A stretch of 64,000 nt of DNA from Paenibacillus odorifer (GTDB lineage Bacteria; Bacillota; Bacilli; Paenibacillales; Paenibacillaceae), in assembly GCF_000758725.1 (NCBI RefSeq), contig NZ_CP009428.1:124001-188000 (forward strand). The letters are read 5' to 3'. The notes beneath the pieces are model-generated. The model did not search any database and was not told the DNA's origin. It saw only the letters and a program-made list of their open reading frames with translations. Shown here one piece after another: positions 10,601 through 23,818 of this stretch. A program made the translations under genes and the position numbers. Position 1 is the first letter of the stretch. Each line of letters starts with the position of its first letter.

Positions 10601-11878
10601 ATGTATTTGGTATATGCCGACGGGCAAGGAAACGTATATGATCATCCCGAACTGTACGGGCTAGCTCGTAGCGGGGATATGATTGTTGAAATGCTGGAGG
10701 AAGAATTAATTCCATTACCAGAAGGTGCTACGCTCGTGGGCTTGCCTAGTACACGTGCTGTGGGTATGAATCCTGAGACGGGTGAAATGATGTCTTTGCC
10801 GGAAGGCTCGCAGGCTGTCGGAGCGCTGCTGCCGCAAGGCTATACTCGTCTATGTCTTCCTGGTTATGTGAAGACAGATAAGTCTTATAAGCTTCCTCTG
10901 TTTGGGTATTCGGCTGTAGTGTGGAAGGATGGCGGGTTCTATGTTGCGGCAGACCCTACCGATAATCCAGAGAAATGGAATCCACTTAATTGTGACAAAG
11001 AAGATCTTGAAGTCAGCGTTGGTGAGATGACAGCCAAATATCCTGATAACCGTCTCTATGAGCATCTTTCTAACTGTGCGCTTGGCTATGAATGCCTGAC
11101 TTCCTCCAATACCTTTTTAGGGCGTTGGGAGGGCGGTGTACCCGTCTCTTATTCATGTAATGCTGGATGTTTTGGCTGTATTTCTGAGCAACCTGATGAT
11201 AGCGGCTTTGTATCTCCGCAGACTCGGATGAATTTCCGGCCTACGGTCAACGAAATTTCACAAGTTATGTTGGAGCATTTAAAGACGCCTGAATCGATTA
11301 TCAGCTTTGGACAAGGCTGTGAAGGGGAACCTTCCACGCAAGCAAAACTTATTATAGAAGCTATTCGTGAAGTGCGCTCGATTACTGATATGGGCTATAT
11401 CAATATCAACACCAATGCGGGATTAAGCGATCATATGCGAGGAATCGTTGATGCTGGGCTCGATTTGATGCGTGTCAGCACAATCAGTGCCCTTGATGAC
11501 CATTATAATGCTTATTACAAACCACGCGGTTATACATTGGCCAATGTAGAGAAATCTTTGAAATACGCTGCTTCGCAGGGCGTTTACACATCGATCAATT
11601 ATCTGATCTTCCCTGGAGTGACTGATCGCGAAGAAGAGATTGAAGCGATGCTGGAGTTTGTAAGACGTACTGATCTGAAGCTTATTCAGATGCGTAATCT
11701 AAACATTGACCCGGAGAGCTATTTAGAGTTGATTCCTCCTGCCCAGGGTGAAATCCTTGGGATGAAGACGATGCTTGATATTTTCCGCGATGAACTTCCG
11801 GATGTAGTTATAGGCTCTTATACACATGTGCCACCAGCAGATATGGCGCGGGCTAAGCGGCGGGGAATCAATATTTAA
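10601..11878 (+). CDS. Radical SAM protein of unknown function
   Basis: The cluster motif is clear: CNAGCFGC (Cx3Cx2C), near residue 187, should bind a [4Fe-4S] cluster and S-adenosylmethionine. About 180 residues precede it, with two Pro-Glu-Gly segments (PLPEGATLVGLPSTRAVGMNPETGEMMSLPEG). FGQGCEGEPS fits the GGE-type SAM-binding strand of the family. No second cluster-binding Cys group stands out. It follows rho by 25 bases and precedes rpmE, so it may be co-transcribed with rho. I do not recognise the reaction and assign none. Confidence 0.85.
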   Translation: MYLVYADGQGNVYDHPELYGLARSGDMIVEMLEEELIPLPEGATLVGLPSTRAVGMNPETGEMMSLPEGSQAVGALLPQGYTRLCLPGYVKTDKSYKLPLFGYSAVVWKDGGFYVAADPTDNPEKWNPLNCDKEDLEVSVGEMTAKYPDNRLYEHLSNCALGYECLTSSNTFLGRWEGGVPVSYSCNAGCFGCISEQPDDSGFVSPQTRMNFRPTVNEISQVMLEHLKTPESIISFGQGCEGEPSTQAKLIIEAIREVRSITDMGYININTNAGLSDHMRGIVDAGLDLMRVSTISALDDHYNAYYKPRGYTLANVEKSLKYAASQGVYTSINYLIFPGVTDREEEIEAMLEFVRRTDLKLIQMRNLNIDPESYLELIPPAQGEILGMKTMLDIFRDELPDVVIGSYTHVPPADMARAKRRGINI

Positions 11879-11999
11879 GCAGCTAAAATGTAAAAATGAA
11901 ACATATTGCCCAATTCGATATTTCGTGCTAAAATACCACAGTGTAATCATATAACTCTGGGTCCGCATGAGGCTTAGGGCATGAGAGGTGAAATTCAAA

Positions 12000-12197
12000 A
12001 TGCAAGAAGCAATTCAACCAAAGTATAATGTAACTAAGGTAACCTGCGCATGTGGCAACACTTTCGAAGCTGGCTCTGTTAAACAAGAGCTTCGTGTCGA
12101 AATTTGCTCCAACTGCCATCCGTTCTTCACTGGCAAGCAGAAGTTCCTGGATGCCGGCGGTCGCGTAGATAAATTTAAGAAGAAATATGGTATCTAA
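12000..12197 (+). CDS. rpmE: 50S ribosomal protein L31
   Basis: Small ribosomal protein of the large subunit bridging to the 30S head. Four Cys (CAC near residue 15, CSNC near 36) mark the zinc-binding C+ form, the type used when zinc is plentiful. The ATG at 12000 is chosen because GAGAGG lies about 10 bases before it; the GTG at 11988 overlaps that site. At 65 aa it is normal. It sits at the end of the rho region as in B. subtilis and is followed by a strong terminator. Confidence 0.96.
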   Translation: MQEAIQPKYNVTKVTCACGNTFEAGSVKQELRVEICSNCHPFFTGKQKFLDAGGRVDKFKKKYGI

Positions 12198-12232
12198 TTT
12201 GAACAGTCGCTTTGCGGCTTAACGGTTAGATT

Positions 12233-12266
12233 GAGCCCCCAGCTGTATAGCTGAGGGGCTCATTTT
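12233..12266 (+). terminator. rpmE terminator
   Basis: GAGCCCC-CAGCT-gtat-AGCTG-AGGGGCTC hairpin followed by ATTTTAT. Confidence 0.85.
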
Positions 12267-12277
12267 ATGTCTTGGAG

Positions 12278-12306
12278 TTGATTTTTGTCCGAGCGTGAGC
12301 TATACT
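12278..12306 (+). promoter_or_regulatory. SRP RNA promoter
   Basis: TTGATT (12278-12283), 17-bp spacer, TATACT (12301-12306), placing the start near 12312. Confidence 0.65.
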
Positions 12307-12311
12307 TATCT

Positions 12312-12585
12312 TCGCCGTGCTAGACGGGGAGGTAGCGGTGCCCTGTAACTCGCAATCCGCTGTAGCGAGGTTGAATTCCTGTTAGAGGTGCTATCGATGT
12401 GAGGCCTTGGTTCCTATGGGCTGTGTTGACAGTTGGGTCCTCCGCAATGAGTGCTTATGAACCTGGTCAGGTCCGGAAGGAAGCAGCCATAAGTAAGATT
12501 ACTCTTGTGCCGGAGGGTGGCCTAACTCGAGCAGTCATGTAGGGTTGCCGCTTGGATCGTAGCCATCAATAACAGGTGCACGGTT
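12312..12585 (+). ncRNA. ffs: Signal recognition particle RNA, large Gram-positive type
   Basis: RNA core of the signal recognition particle, which with Ffh targets membrane and secreted proteins. The universal domain IV signature GTCCGGAAGGAAGCAGC is at about 12470-12488. The 5' region GTGCTAG..GGGGAGGTAGCGGTGCCCTGTA and the 3' end AGGTGCACGG match the ~270-nt Bacillus scRNA with an Alu domain, rather than the short E. coli 4.5S form. Its place just upstream of dnaX is the same as in B. subtilis. Ends are estimated to within a few bases. Confidence 0.93.
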
Positions 12586-12603
12586 TATAATTCTGTTTAT
12601 CAT

Positions 12604-12636
12604 AGCATCTTTGCCACAAGCAAAGATGCTTTTTGT
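12604..12636 (+). terminator. SRP RNA terminator
   Basis: AGCATCTTTGC-cacaa-GCAAAGATGCT perfect 11-bp stem with a T-run. Confidence 0.88.
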
Positions 12637-12720
12637 TTTTGGTCAATAGCCGATGAATATAGTATAATAAATTTGCGACAAATGCCGGGAAAGCGGCAGC
12701 TTAAGAGAGGGTAATGCATA

Positions 12721-14490
12721 GTGGAACATATCGCGCTGTACCGTGCTTGGCGGCCGCAGTCGTTTCAAGACATGGTTGGACAACAGCACATTATCCAAAC
12801 GCTGCAGAACGCAATTCGTGAACAGCGGGTTTCGCATGCCTATCTGTTCAGCGGTCCGCGGGGAACTGGTAAGACAAGTGCTGCTAAAGTCTTAGCTAAA
12901 GCGGTTAACTGTGAACGTGGGCCAGGTCCGGAACCTTGTAACGAATGTCCATCCTGCCTGCGAATCGCTGCGGGTAATGTAATGGATGTGCAGGAAATAG
13001 ATGCGGCATCAAACCGGGGCGTAGAGGAGATCCGTGATCTGCGTGAAAAGGTGAAGTATGCACCTACCGAGGTACGCCGTAAAGTGTATATCATTGATGA
13101 AGTGCATATGCTGACTACAGAAGCTTTTAATGCTCTATTAAAGACGTTGGAGGAACCTCCGTCACATGCGATGTTTATTCTTGCGACAACGGAACCTCAC
13201 AAATTGCCAGCGACAATAATTTCCCGTTGTCAGCGTTTTGACTTCCGTAGAGTGGCGTTAGAAGAACAGACCGCCCATCTGACTGCTATTTGTGAGAAGG
13301 AAGGGATTACAGCGGATAACAACGCATTGCAGTATATTGCCCGTCTATCTGATGGCGGTATGCGTGATGCATTGAGCTTGCTGGATCAGATTTCATCCTT
13401 TACAGATGGTAATGTTACGTACGAACAAGTGTTAGGAATGACAGGAGGAATTCCCTCCGAGCAATTTGCACGTCTTGCCACTGCCATATTGGAAGGTGAT
13501 ATGGGTCTTCTTCTGGAGCTCGTTGAGCAGCTTATGCATGAAGGTAAAAGTGCAGATAAATGCCTAGAGAATCTCATGTATTATTTCCGAGATTTATTGA
13601 TGATTAAGATGGTACCCGAGGCCGATCAATTAACAGAGCGGGTGCTGAATCCTGCTGAATTTAAAGATATGGCCACCGCATTTTCTCGGGAGCGTCTATT
13701 TCAGATTGTAGATACAATCAATAAATACCTAGGTGAAATGAAATACGCAACACATCCTCAGACACTGTTTGAAGTGGCGCTGATGAAGCTTTGCAGCTTG
13801 CAGCAAGAGGTAAGTCAGAGCGCCGCATTTGCTCCGTTAGGTGAAACAAATGCCGGAGTAGGCGCGAATAATTCGAGCGTTGACTCTGGTGAACTGGATC
13901 TTCTCAAAAGACAGATCGCAGCACTGGAGAAGAAGCTGGAACAGGCTATGCAATCCGGTGGTATTTCCGGAGGAGGGCGTGATGGTGCTCCTGCACCGAA
14001 ATCGCATGCGGTTCCAACACCGCGGGTTTCTTCAGCCTCAAAAATGCCTCCTAACGTAGATAAGTTTATTGCTGGTAAAGATAGTCCCGATTTTGCAGCA
14101 ATCTATAAACAGTGGAGCCTTGTCCTGCAGGGAGTAAAAGAGGAAAAGGTAACGGTTCATGCATGGTTTGTAGACGGTGAGCCAGTATCGATTATGGAGG
14201 ATGCGGTGCTTGTTGCATTCAAGAACACGATTCACCGCGATACTACTGAGAAGCCGGCAAACAGACAGGTTATTGAGAGTGTGCTTGCAGCGCGTCTAGG
14301 CAAACCTTATAGACTTGTAACCATGATGCTTCGTGACTGGAATGAAGCTGCCCAGAAGTCTGTGGGACAGACTGGCAAAGAAGAACTGCAGCTGGAGCAT
14401 GAACACGATACTGCAGAAGCTAAACCTGAACCTTGGATTGATGAGGCTATCCAGCTTTTTGGAGAAGACCTTGTTGTCATAAAAGAGTAA
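12721..14490 (+). CDS. dnaX: DNA polymerase III subunit gamma/tau
   Basis: Clamp-loader ATPase that assembles the sliding clamp and tethers polymerases at the fork. Residues 1 to about 240 form the AAA+ core with Walker A (GPRGTGKTS), four zinc Cys (CERGPGPEPCNECPSC), Walker B (YIIDEVHM) and sensor 1 (ILATTEPHKLP). A central collar and a linker rich in Gly, Ala and Pro (about 375-445) lead to a C-terminal tau domain. It starts at GTG, with AGAGAGGG about 8 bases ahead. At 589 aa it is complete. It begins the dnaX-ybaB-recR unit. Confidence 0.96.
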   Translation: MEHIALYRAWRPQSFQDMVGQQHIIQTLQNAIREQRVSHAYLFSGPRGTGKTSAAKVLAKAVNCERGPGPEPCNECPSCLRIAAGNVMDVQEIDAASNRGVEEIRDLREKVKYAPTEVRRKVYIIDEVHMLTTEAFNALLKTLEEPPSHAMFILATTEPHKLPATIISRCQRFDFRRVALEEQTAHLTAICEKEGITADNNALQYIARLSDGGMRDALSLLDQISSFTDGNVTYEQVLGMTGGIPSEQFARLATAILEGDMGLLLELVEQLMHEGKSADKCLENLMYYFRDLLMIKMVPEADQLTERVLNPAEFKDMATAFSRERLFQIVDTINKYLGEMKYATHPQTLFEVALMKLCSLQQEVSQSAAFAPLGETNAGVGANNSSVDSGELDLLKRQIAALEKKLEQAMQSGGISGGGRDGAPAPKSHAVPTPRVSSASKMPPNVDKFIAGKDSPDFAAIYKQWSLVLQGVKEEKVTVHAWFVDGEPVSIMEDAVLVAFKNTIHRDTTEKPANRQVIESVLAARLGKPYRLVTMMLRDWNEAAQKSVGQTGKEELQLEHEHDTAEAKPEPWIDEAIQLFGEDLVVIKE

Positions 14491-14537
14491 TATAAACATA
14501 CTAGCGCTAATTGCGCATTCCAAAGGAGAGACGAAGT

Positions 14538-14849
14538 ATGAATAATATGAACCAAATGATGAAGCAAGTTAAGAAAATGCAGGAGCAAATGCTCAAAGCT
14601 CAAGAGGAACTCGGAGGCAAGGTTATTGAGGGTTCATCAGGTGGCGGCGTAGTTACTGTCCAAGTAAACGGCCACAAAAAATTGCTGTCTATTCAAATTA
14701 AACCGGAAGCCGTTGATCCGGAAGATGTTGAAATGCTGCAAGATCTTGTAATCACTGCTGTAAATGATGCATTGACTCAAGCTGAAGAGCTTGCTAACAA
14801 TGACATGGGTAAATTCACTGGTGGAATGAAGATCCCAGGCTTGTTCTAA
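14538..14849 (+). CDS. YbaB/EbfC family nucleoid-associated protein
   Basis: Small DNA-binding protein of the YbaB/EbfC family, conserved between dnaX and recR in most bacteria; it binds DNA as a dimer. The sequence starts [28 protein letters not shown] and ends GGMKIPGLF, both typical. The ATG at 14538 follows AAAGGAGAG by 8 bases; an upstream in-frame start is discounted. At 103 aa it is normal. The exact cellular role is not settled in the literature. Confidence 0.95.
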   Translation: MNNMNQMMKQVKKMQEQMLKAQEELGGKVIEGSSGGGVVTVQVNGHKKLLSIQIKPEAVDPEDVEMLQDLVITAVNDALTQAEELANNDMGKFTGGMKIPGLF

Positions 14850-14887
14850 TAGCCCACTCCACTTCAGTCTAAAGGAGAATTATTAAT

Positions 14888-15487
14888 TTGTATTATCCCG
14901 AACCGCTAGCTAAGCTGATCGATGCTTTTACGCGTTTGCCCGGGATTGGACCGAAGACAGCCGCCCGGTTAGCTTTTCATGTGCTTAACATGAAAGAGGA
15001 TGAAGTCATTGATTTTGCAAAAGCGCTAGTAAGCGTCAAACGCAATCTTCACTATTGCTCGGTCTGCTGTAATATTACGGATACGGACCCTTGTAAGATA
15101 TGTCAGGACAAAACTAGAGATCCTTCAGTGATATGTGTGATACAAGACTCTAAGGATTTGGTGGCTATAGAACGAACCAAGGAGTTTAATGGATATTACC
15201 ATGTTCTTCAGGGCGCAATTTCACCTATGGAAGGTATCGGCCCTGATGATATTCGCTTGAAAGAATTATTGACCCGTCTGAGTGATGAGAGAGTAAGCGA
15301 GCTTATTATGGCGACCAACCCCAACATCGAGGGAGAAGCAACGGCGATGTACATTTCTCGTCTTGTTCGGCCGTTTGAGATTAAAATCACCAGGATAGCT
15401 CATGGCTTGCCTGTAGGTGGCGATCTTGAATACGCTGATGAAGTTACCTTGTCCAAAGCGTTGGAAGGTCGTCGCGAGCTATTCTAG
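14888..15487 (+). CDS. recR: Recombination mediator RecR
   Basis: Works with RecO/RecF to load RecA on gapped DNA. It has the N-terminal helix-hairpin-helix ([16 protein letters not shown]), a four-Cys zinc finger ([16 protein letters not shown], about residues 57-72) and a Toprim domain ([18 protein letters not shown] onward). It starts at TTG at 14888, with AAAGGAGAAT about 6 bases upstream. At 199 aa it matches the family. It is the last gene before a terminator, so dnaX-ybaB-recR is one unit. Confidence 0.97.
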   Translation: MYYPEPLAKLIDAFTRLPGIGPKTAARLAFHVLNMKEDEVIDFAKALVSVKRNLHYCSVCCNITDTDPCKICQDKTRDPSVICVIQDSKDLVAIERTKEFNGYYHVLQGAISPMEGIGPDDIRLKELLTRLSDERVSELIMATNPNIEGEATAMYISRLVRPFEIKITRIAHGLPVGGDLEYADEVTLSKALEGRRELF

Positions 15488-15509
15488 CAGCTCTATAGTG
15501 GTATTTTTC

Positions 15510-15541
15510 AAAAAGGAAGCCCTCGGGTTTCCTTTTTTTTG
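15510..15541 (+). terminator. recR terminator
   Basis: AAAAAGGAAGCCC-tc-GGGTTTCCTTTTT hairpin with a long T-run. Confidence 0.8.
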
Positions 15542-15624
15542 TTCTAAGTTTGTCCCTATCCCGATATGAATGAGAATAACGAGATGTGTATTTTGCATCA
15601 AAATTATTCTGAGGAGGAATTGAA

Positions 15625-15876
15625 ATGGGATGGTGGAGAGAGCTGTGGCGGGGAGTGGATAAGGAACAAGGCAAAAAGGAAAGTGAGGGATGGGAAACCC
15701 TCTTAGAGGTCCGTAAGGCGCATTCAGAGTGGGAGAGGGCGTATCTGATGTTCGACGAGGCATTGGGACAGGATCAGATAGATTACGCGATATATATTCT
15801 GGAGGCTGCAGAACGTAAATATCAGATACATCTCAAACATGCAAAAAGCTTGGGGTTGAACAGTAGTCAAATATAA
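15625..15876 (+). CDS. DUF2508 family protein (YaaL-like)
   Basis: Small soluble protein, 83 aa, rich in charged and aromatic residues, predicted largely helical. Its position between recR and bofA is that of B. subtilis yaaL, whose family is DUF2508. There are no cysteines, membrane segments or recognisable catalytic motif. GAGGAGG lies 8 bases before the ATG. Function unknown; co-transcription with the downstream bofA (33-base gap) suggests, but does not show, a link to sporulation. Confidence 0.85.
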   Translation: MGWWRELWRGVDKEQGKKESEGWETLLEVRKAHSEWERAYLMFDEALGQDQIDYAIYILEAAERKYQIHLKHAKSLGLNSSQI

Positions 15877-15909
15877 GGGCTTATAAATAAATGTATAAGG
15901 GGGATCTAC

Positions 15910-16176
15910 ATGCTTAGAATGATAGCTATGGGCGTATTGATATTATCTGTTATCTTATTAGGTTTAGTTGTATTTAGAAAAAAGCTGGGTTTTGGGTGGC
16001 TAAGTTTATTTGGGGTTCATTTGGTATTGGCTGCACTCGGGATATATGTAGTGAACTTCTCAGGTTTGCTCACGCAGGTGTATATCCCTTTGAACCCTGC
16101 AACTATAGGCGCAGTAACGGTTCTTGGGCTTCCTGGCGTGGTTATGTTGCTCGGATTAAGAATAATTTTATTTTAA
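15910..16176 (+). CDS. bofA: Pro-sigma-K processing inhibitor BofA
   Basis: Membrane protein of the forespore envelope that holds the SpoIVFB protease inactive until the forespore signal arrives, delaying sigma-K activation in the mother cell. At 88 aa it has two clear hydrophobic segments (about 5-22 and 30-50) and a hydrophobic C-terminal part with the family-typical N-P-T/A-x-x-G and G-L-P-G-V turns (PLNPATIGAVTVLGLPGV). The locus, immediately upstream of an rRNA operon, is exactly that of B. subtilis bofA-rrnA. It supports a spore-forming host. Confidence 0.93.
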   Translation: MLRMIAMGVLILSVILLGLVVFRKKLGFGWLSLFGVHLVLAALGIYVVNFSGLLTQVYIPLNPATIGAVTVLGLPGVVMLLGLRIILF

Positions 16177-16179
16177 TGC

Positions 16180-16209
16180 TTGACGTGGCTTTGAAAAATA
16201 TGATACATT
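16180..16209 (+). promoter_or_regulatory. rRNA operon promoter P1
   Basis: TTGACG (16180-16185), 18-bp spacer, TACATT (16204-16209). It begins just after the bofA stop. Confidence 0.55.
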
Positions 16210-16287
16210 AAGTCTCGCCCGTTTGGACAAGCTGTTGATTAACAACTTGCTGAAACGGTCAAGCAAAAAAAGAAATTAAAAAAATGC

Positions 16288-16317
16288 TTGACGAAAACAA
16301 AGGCGCTGTGATATATT
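16288..16317 (+). promoter_or_regulatory. rRNA operon promoter P2
   Basis: TTGACG (16288-16293), 18-bp spacer, TATATT (16312-16317), about 165 bp before the 16S 5' end. Tandem promoters are usual for Bacillales rRNA operons. Confidence 0.65.
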
Positions 16318-16480
16318 ATAAAGGTCGCTGCTGACAAGCAACGACGACGAAAGATGAGACATTGATCTTTGAAAACTGAACAACGAGTGAGTGGGAAATC
16401 ACGCAAGTGAAATCCAAATTAGAGAATTAATTTTCTCGTCAGATGTTTCAAAATGAGCATATCGCTCTTTTCAATACTAA

Positions 16481-18038
<1,558 letters not shown>

Positions 18039-18159
18039 TGGAGAATCGTTCTCTGCAATGAGGACATTCAAATCGGAAGTTTAACTTCCATAATAGAACC
18101 TTCGGGTTCGAACACTCACTCGTGTTCAGTTTTGAAAGAGCAAGTCTCTTTCACATGCG

Positions 18160-18276
18160 TTTGGTGGCGATAGCGGAGGGGTTCCACACGTACCCATCCC
18201 GAACACGACCGTTAAGCCCTCCAGCGCCGATGGTACTTGGACCGAAGGGTCCTGGGAGAGTAGGACGTTGCCAAGC
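18160..18276 (+). rRNA. 5S ribosomal RNA, between 16S and 23S
   Basis: Reads TTTGGTGGCGATAGCGGAGG to GACGTTGCCAAGC, with the loop A/B sequence CCCATCCCGAACACGACCG and terminal stem TTGGTGGC/GTTGCCAA. It lies 120 bp after the 16S 3' end, ahead of the spacer tRNAs. No second 5S sequence is seen after the 23S, so this is the 5S of the operon in an atypical place. Confidence 0.93.
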
Positions 18277-18322
18277 GGACAACCAATTCATTGGTTGATT
18301 CACAATGTTATATATGTTATAT

Positions 18323-18399
18323 GGGCTTTTAGCTCAGTTGGTTAGAGCGCACCTCTGATAAGGGTGAGGTCGGTGGTTCGAGTCCACCAAGGCCCACCA
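18323..18399 (+). tRNA. tRNA-Ile (GAT)
   Basis: Full cloverleaf, with GGGCTTT pairing to AGGCCC and anticodon loop CTGATAA. CCA is encoded. A typical 16S-23S spacer tRNA. Confidence 0.97.
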
Positions 18400-18423
18400 T
18401 ATAACATTATAGAGTAATTTTAT

Positions 18424-18499
18424 GGGGCCATAGCTCAGCTGGGAGAGCGCCTGCCTTGCAAGCAGGAGGTCAGCGGTTCGATCCCGCTTGGCTCCACCA
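18424..18499 (+). tRNA. tRNA-Ala (TGC)
   Basis: Acceptor GGGGCCA/TGGCTCC, anticodon loop CTTGCAA (TGC), CCA encoded. Second spacer tRNA. Confidence 0.97.
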
Positions 18500-18663
18500 T
18501 AAATTTTTAAATGAATAACTTTTTTAACTTGATCCTTGAAAACTGGATACCGAAACGAATTTGCGTTTTAGAACATCTTTTAGCAACTTGTGCAAACAAG
18601 TAAATGTTATTAGTGAGATTTTTCAAAGAAGATATCGTTCGATATTTTCCTACGGAAAAATCA

Positions 18664-21590
<2,927 letters not shown>

Positions 21591-21673
21591 ATACTTAGAA
21601 TGCAGATTCGTTTCGGATTCAGTTTTCAGGGAGTCAAATTCCTGTTTGGATTGCTGTGGTACTGATATCGTTT

Positions 21674-21765
21674 GGAGAGATACCCAAGTGGCTATAAGGG
21701 GACCCTCTGCTAAGGGGTTAGACTGCGTAAGCGGTGCGTGGGTTCGAATCCCACTCTCTCCGCCA
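21674..21765 (+). tRNA. tRNA-Ser (GCT)
   Basis: Class II tRNA with a long variable arm (92 nt), acceptor GGAGAGA/TCTCTCC, anticodon GCT, CCA encoded. Confidence 0.96.
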
Positions 21766-21795
21766 TTTTCAATCCATAGCAATACTAATTATTGT

Positions 21796-21872
21796 GGCGG
21801 TGTAGCTCAGCTGGCTAGAGCGTACGGTTCATACCCGTGAGGTCGGGGGTTCGATCCCCTTCGCCGCTACCA
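21796..21872 (+). tRNA. tRNA-Met (CAT), elongator type
   Basis: Anticodon loop TTCATAC. The first acceptor pair is a G-T wobble, not the C-A mismatch of an initiator, so this is the elongator form. CCA encoded. Confidence 0.93.
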
Positions 21873-21880
21873 TAATACCT

Positions 21881-21956
21881 GGAGGCTTAGCTCAGCTGGG
21901 AGAGCATCTGCCTTACAAGCAGAGGGTCGGGGGTTCGATCCCCTCAGCCTCCACCA
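21881..21956 (+). tRNA. tRNA-Val (TAC)
   Basis: Acceptor GGAGGCT/AGCCTCC, anticodon loop CTTACAA, CCA encoded. Confidence 0.96.
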
Positions 21957-21988
21957 TTTTCATCTTTTTAGAATTGCTTTTACACCGT

Positions 21989-22064
<76 letters not shown>

Positions 22065-22078
22065 TTTTTAATTAATGC

Positions 22079-22156
22079 GGAACCGTGGTGTAGTTGGCCT
22101 AACATGCCTGCCTGTCACGCAGGAGACCGCGGGTTCGAATCCCGTCGGTTCCGCCA
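22079..22156 (+). tRNA. tRNA-Asp (GTC)
   Basis: Acceptor GGAACCG/CGGTTCC, anticodon loop CTGTCAC, CCA encoded. Confidence 0.96.
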
Positions 22157-22218
22157 TTTTTTCCACAAAATGAGTGGGAAGTGTAAGACTTTTCCGCTTA
22201 ATTGTCATGTAATCTTAT

Positions 22219-22291
<73 letters not shown>

Positions 22292-22299
22292 CCTTTTTT

Positions 22300-22385
22300 G
22301 GGGGATTAGCGAAGTGGCCAAACGCATCAGACTGTAAATCTGCTCACGTACGTGTTCGGTGGTTCGAATCCATCATCCCCCACCA
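22300..22385 (+). tRNA. tRNA-Tyr (GTA)
   Basis: Class II tRNA, 86 nt with a long variable arm; acceptor GGGGGAT/ATCCCCC, anticodon loop CTGTAAA, CCA encoded. Confidence 0.96.
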
Positions 22386-22390
22386 TTTAT

Positions 22391-22463
22391 GAGCCATTAG
22401 CTCAGTTGGTAGAGCACCTGACTTTTAATCAGGGTGTCGAAGGTTCGAGTCCTTCATGGCTCA
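22391..22463 (+). tRNA. tRNA-Lys (TTT), CCA not encoded
   Basis: Acceptor GAGCCAT/ATGGCTC, anticodon loop CTTTTAA. The discriminator A is followed by TCC, so CCA is added after transcription. Confidence 0.95.
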
Positions 22464-22475
22464 TCCCAAACAGAA

Positions 22476-22508
22476 AGTCATCACCTTAGGGTGGTGGCTT
22501 TTTTTGTG
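22476..22508 (+). terminator. Terminator of the rRNA-tRNA operon
   Basis: AGTCATCACC pairs with GGTGGTGGCT, followed by a T7 run, 12 bases after the last tRNA. Confidence 0.88.
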
Positions 22509-22603
22509 TTTTTATGTCGTATTATAGTAGTGCGCTGCTGTAGTGATTAACATAATATTAGAGAATATGCTAAAATAGGCGAAAAGAGCAAAAGTGGTGG
22601 AGT

Positions 22604-23707
22604 ATGGTGACTATGGATAGCGAAACATTGCGGAAAAAGTTAGAGCAGCTCACCGGAAAGAAAACCGGAATCAAGCAGTTAGGTAGGCAACATTCAGCTT
22701 CTCTTTTTAGCATGGGATTGGAAGCACAGGAACAGCCGGTAATCCATGAGGGTCATCTTTGGGCACCATTATATGAGACTGATGGACGTGTAACCGCTGT
22801 CTGGGTGGAATTGGATGGACTTAACTCTTTGGAAATTCAATTAGTGAATTATGCGGTTCGAAACTTTGCAATTGCACTAAAAGCTACTGGGGTTAGAGAA
22901 GAAGGGGAAGCGGAGGCTCGGCAGCTGGGTACCTGGTTGAACACCGAACTGGAGCAAGAGAAAAATGACTCTGAGATACCCGATGAGATGGCTCTAAAGG
23001 GACGTTTATTCGGAGATATGGTTCCATTCCTACTTAGCAGTGAGAATGCACATAGCCCGCAGATCACTTATCGTTCCTTAATGAAGCTGTTGCGCAGCTA
23101 TTTTGAGAATGAAATTCTGCTTATACCTCTTCAAGAAAAAGAATGGTTAATATTGGCCCGGAAGGAACTACTCACGGGCGGAGATGATAAGGATGAGGAA
23201 GAAGAGAGTGTAGATGAAATTCTGGCTCAGACCAGCATGGGCTTACACGAACTGATAGCCAGCGAATGGGTAGGTGTATTCCATTTGGCTGTAGCTCCGG
23301 CTATTGTTCCTGTTAAGGGATTGACGGGATCCGTGGCCTTGCTGAGGGAGACTATTGTACTCGGACGTATTTTCCAAGTGGGTGAATATATTCATTTACC
23401 TTGGGAGCTGCATCTGGAACGTTTGGTTAACAGCATTCCTGATGCACGGCGTAAACAGTTACTTGGACAGATTGGCGACTATTCCTCCGTATTATCGGAT
23501 AAAGAGATGCTGATGACCCTGGAGACGTTTTTTGAGATGGATTGTAATGTAAGTGAAACAGCCAAGAAGCTATATATTCATCGCAACACGCTTTTATACC
23601 GTCTGGACAAGATCAAACAGGAGACTGGCGCGGATGTGCGTAGCTTTGGGGACGCTGCTATTGTGAAGCTTACTATGCTTTTGTATAAAGTGACGAAAAG
23701 GAAATAG
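22604..23707 (+). CDS. PucR/CdaR-type helix-turn-helix regulator
   Basis: The last ~65 residues form the C-terminal HTH of the PucR/CdaR family (LETFFEMDCNVSETAKKLYIHRNTLLYRLDKIKQETG). The N-terminal ~300 residues have no motif I recognise and include an acidic stretch (GGDDKDEEEESVDEI, about 196-210). The family usually responds to small metabolites, for example sugar acids or purine intermediates. The neighbour 112 bases downstream is an MsmX-like sugar ATPase, which suggests but does not prove that it controls carbohydrate uptake. The ATG at 22604 is used; 22613 is an alternative start. Confidence 0.82.
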   Translation: MVTMDSETLRKKLEQLTGKKTGIKQLGRQHSASLFSMGLEAQEQPVIHEGHLWAPLYETDGRVTAVWVELDGLNSLEIQLVNYAVRNFAIALKATGVREEGEAEARQLGTWLNTELEQEKNDSEIPDEMALKGRLFGDMVPFLLSSENAHSPQITYRSLMKLLRSYFENEILLIPLQEKEWLILARKELLTGGDDKDEEEESVDEILAQTSMGLHELIASEWVGVFHLAVAPAIVPVKGLTGSVALLRETIVLGRIFQVGEYIHLPWELHLERLVNSIPDARRKQLLGQIGDYSSVLSDKEMLMTLETFFEMDCNVSETAKKLYIHRNTLLYRLDKIKQETGADVRSFGDAAIVKLTMLLYKVTKRK

Positions 23708-23711
23708 GTTT

Positions 23712-23728
23712 TTTGTGAACGTTACAAA
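23712..23728. promoter_or_regulatory. Operator-like palindrome before the msmX-like gene
   Basis: TTTGTGAACGTTACAAA is a near-perfect inverted repeat centred on AACGTT, just after the PucR-type stop codon. It partly resembles a cre site (about 11 of 14 positions of TGWAANCGNTNWCA by eye). Binding protein unknown. Confidence 0.35.
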
Positions 23729-23818
23729 TAGCCACCGTGTCCCGTCTAGGGTAATATAAATGTACAAGGAAAAAAGAATTTTTCAATTAATCAATAATTA
23801 ACTCGAGGGGGAAATACA

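Noticed and set aside
11988-12197. rpmE start at GTG 11988
   Set aside because: The GAGAGG ribosome site touches this GTG; ATG 12000 has proper spacing and gives the usual L31 length.
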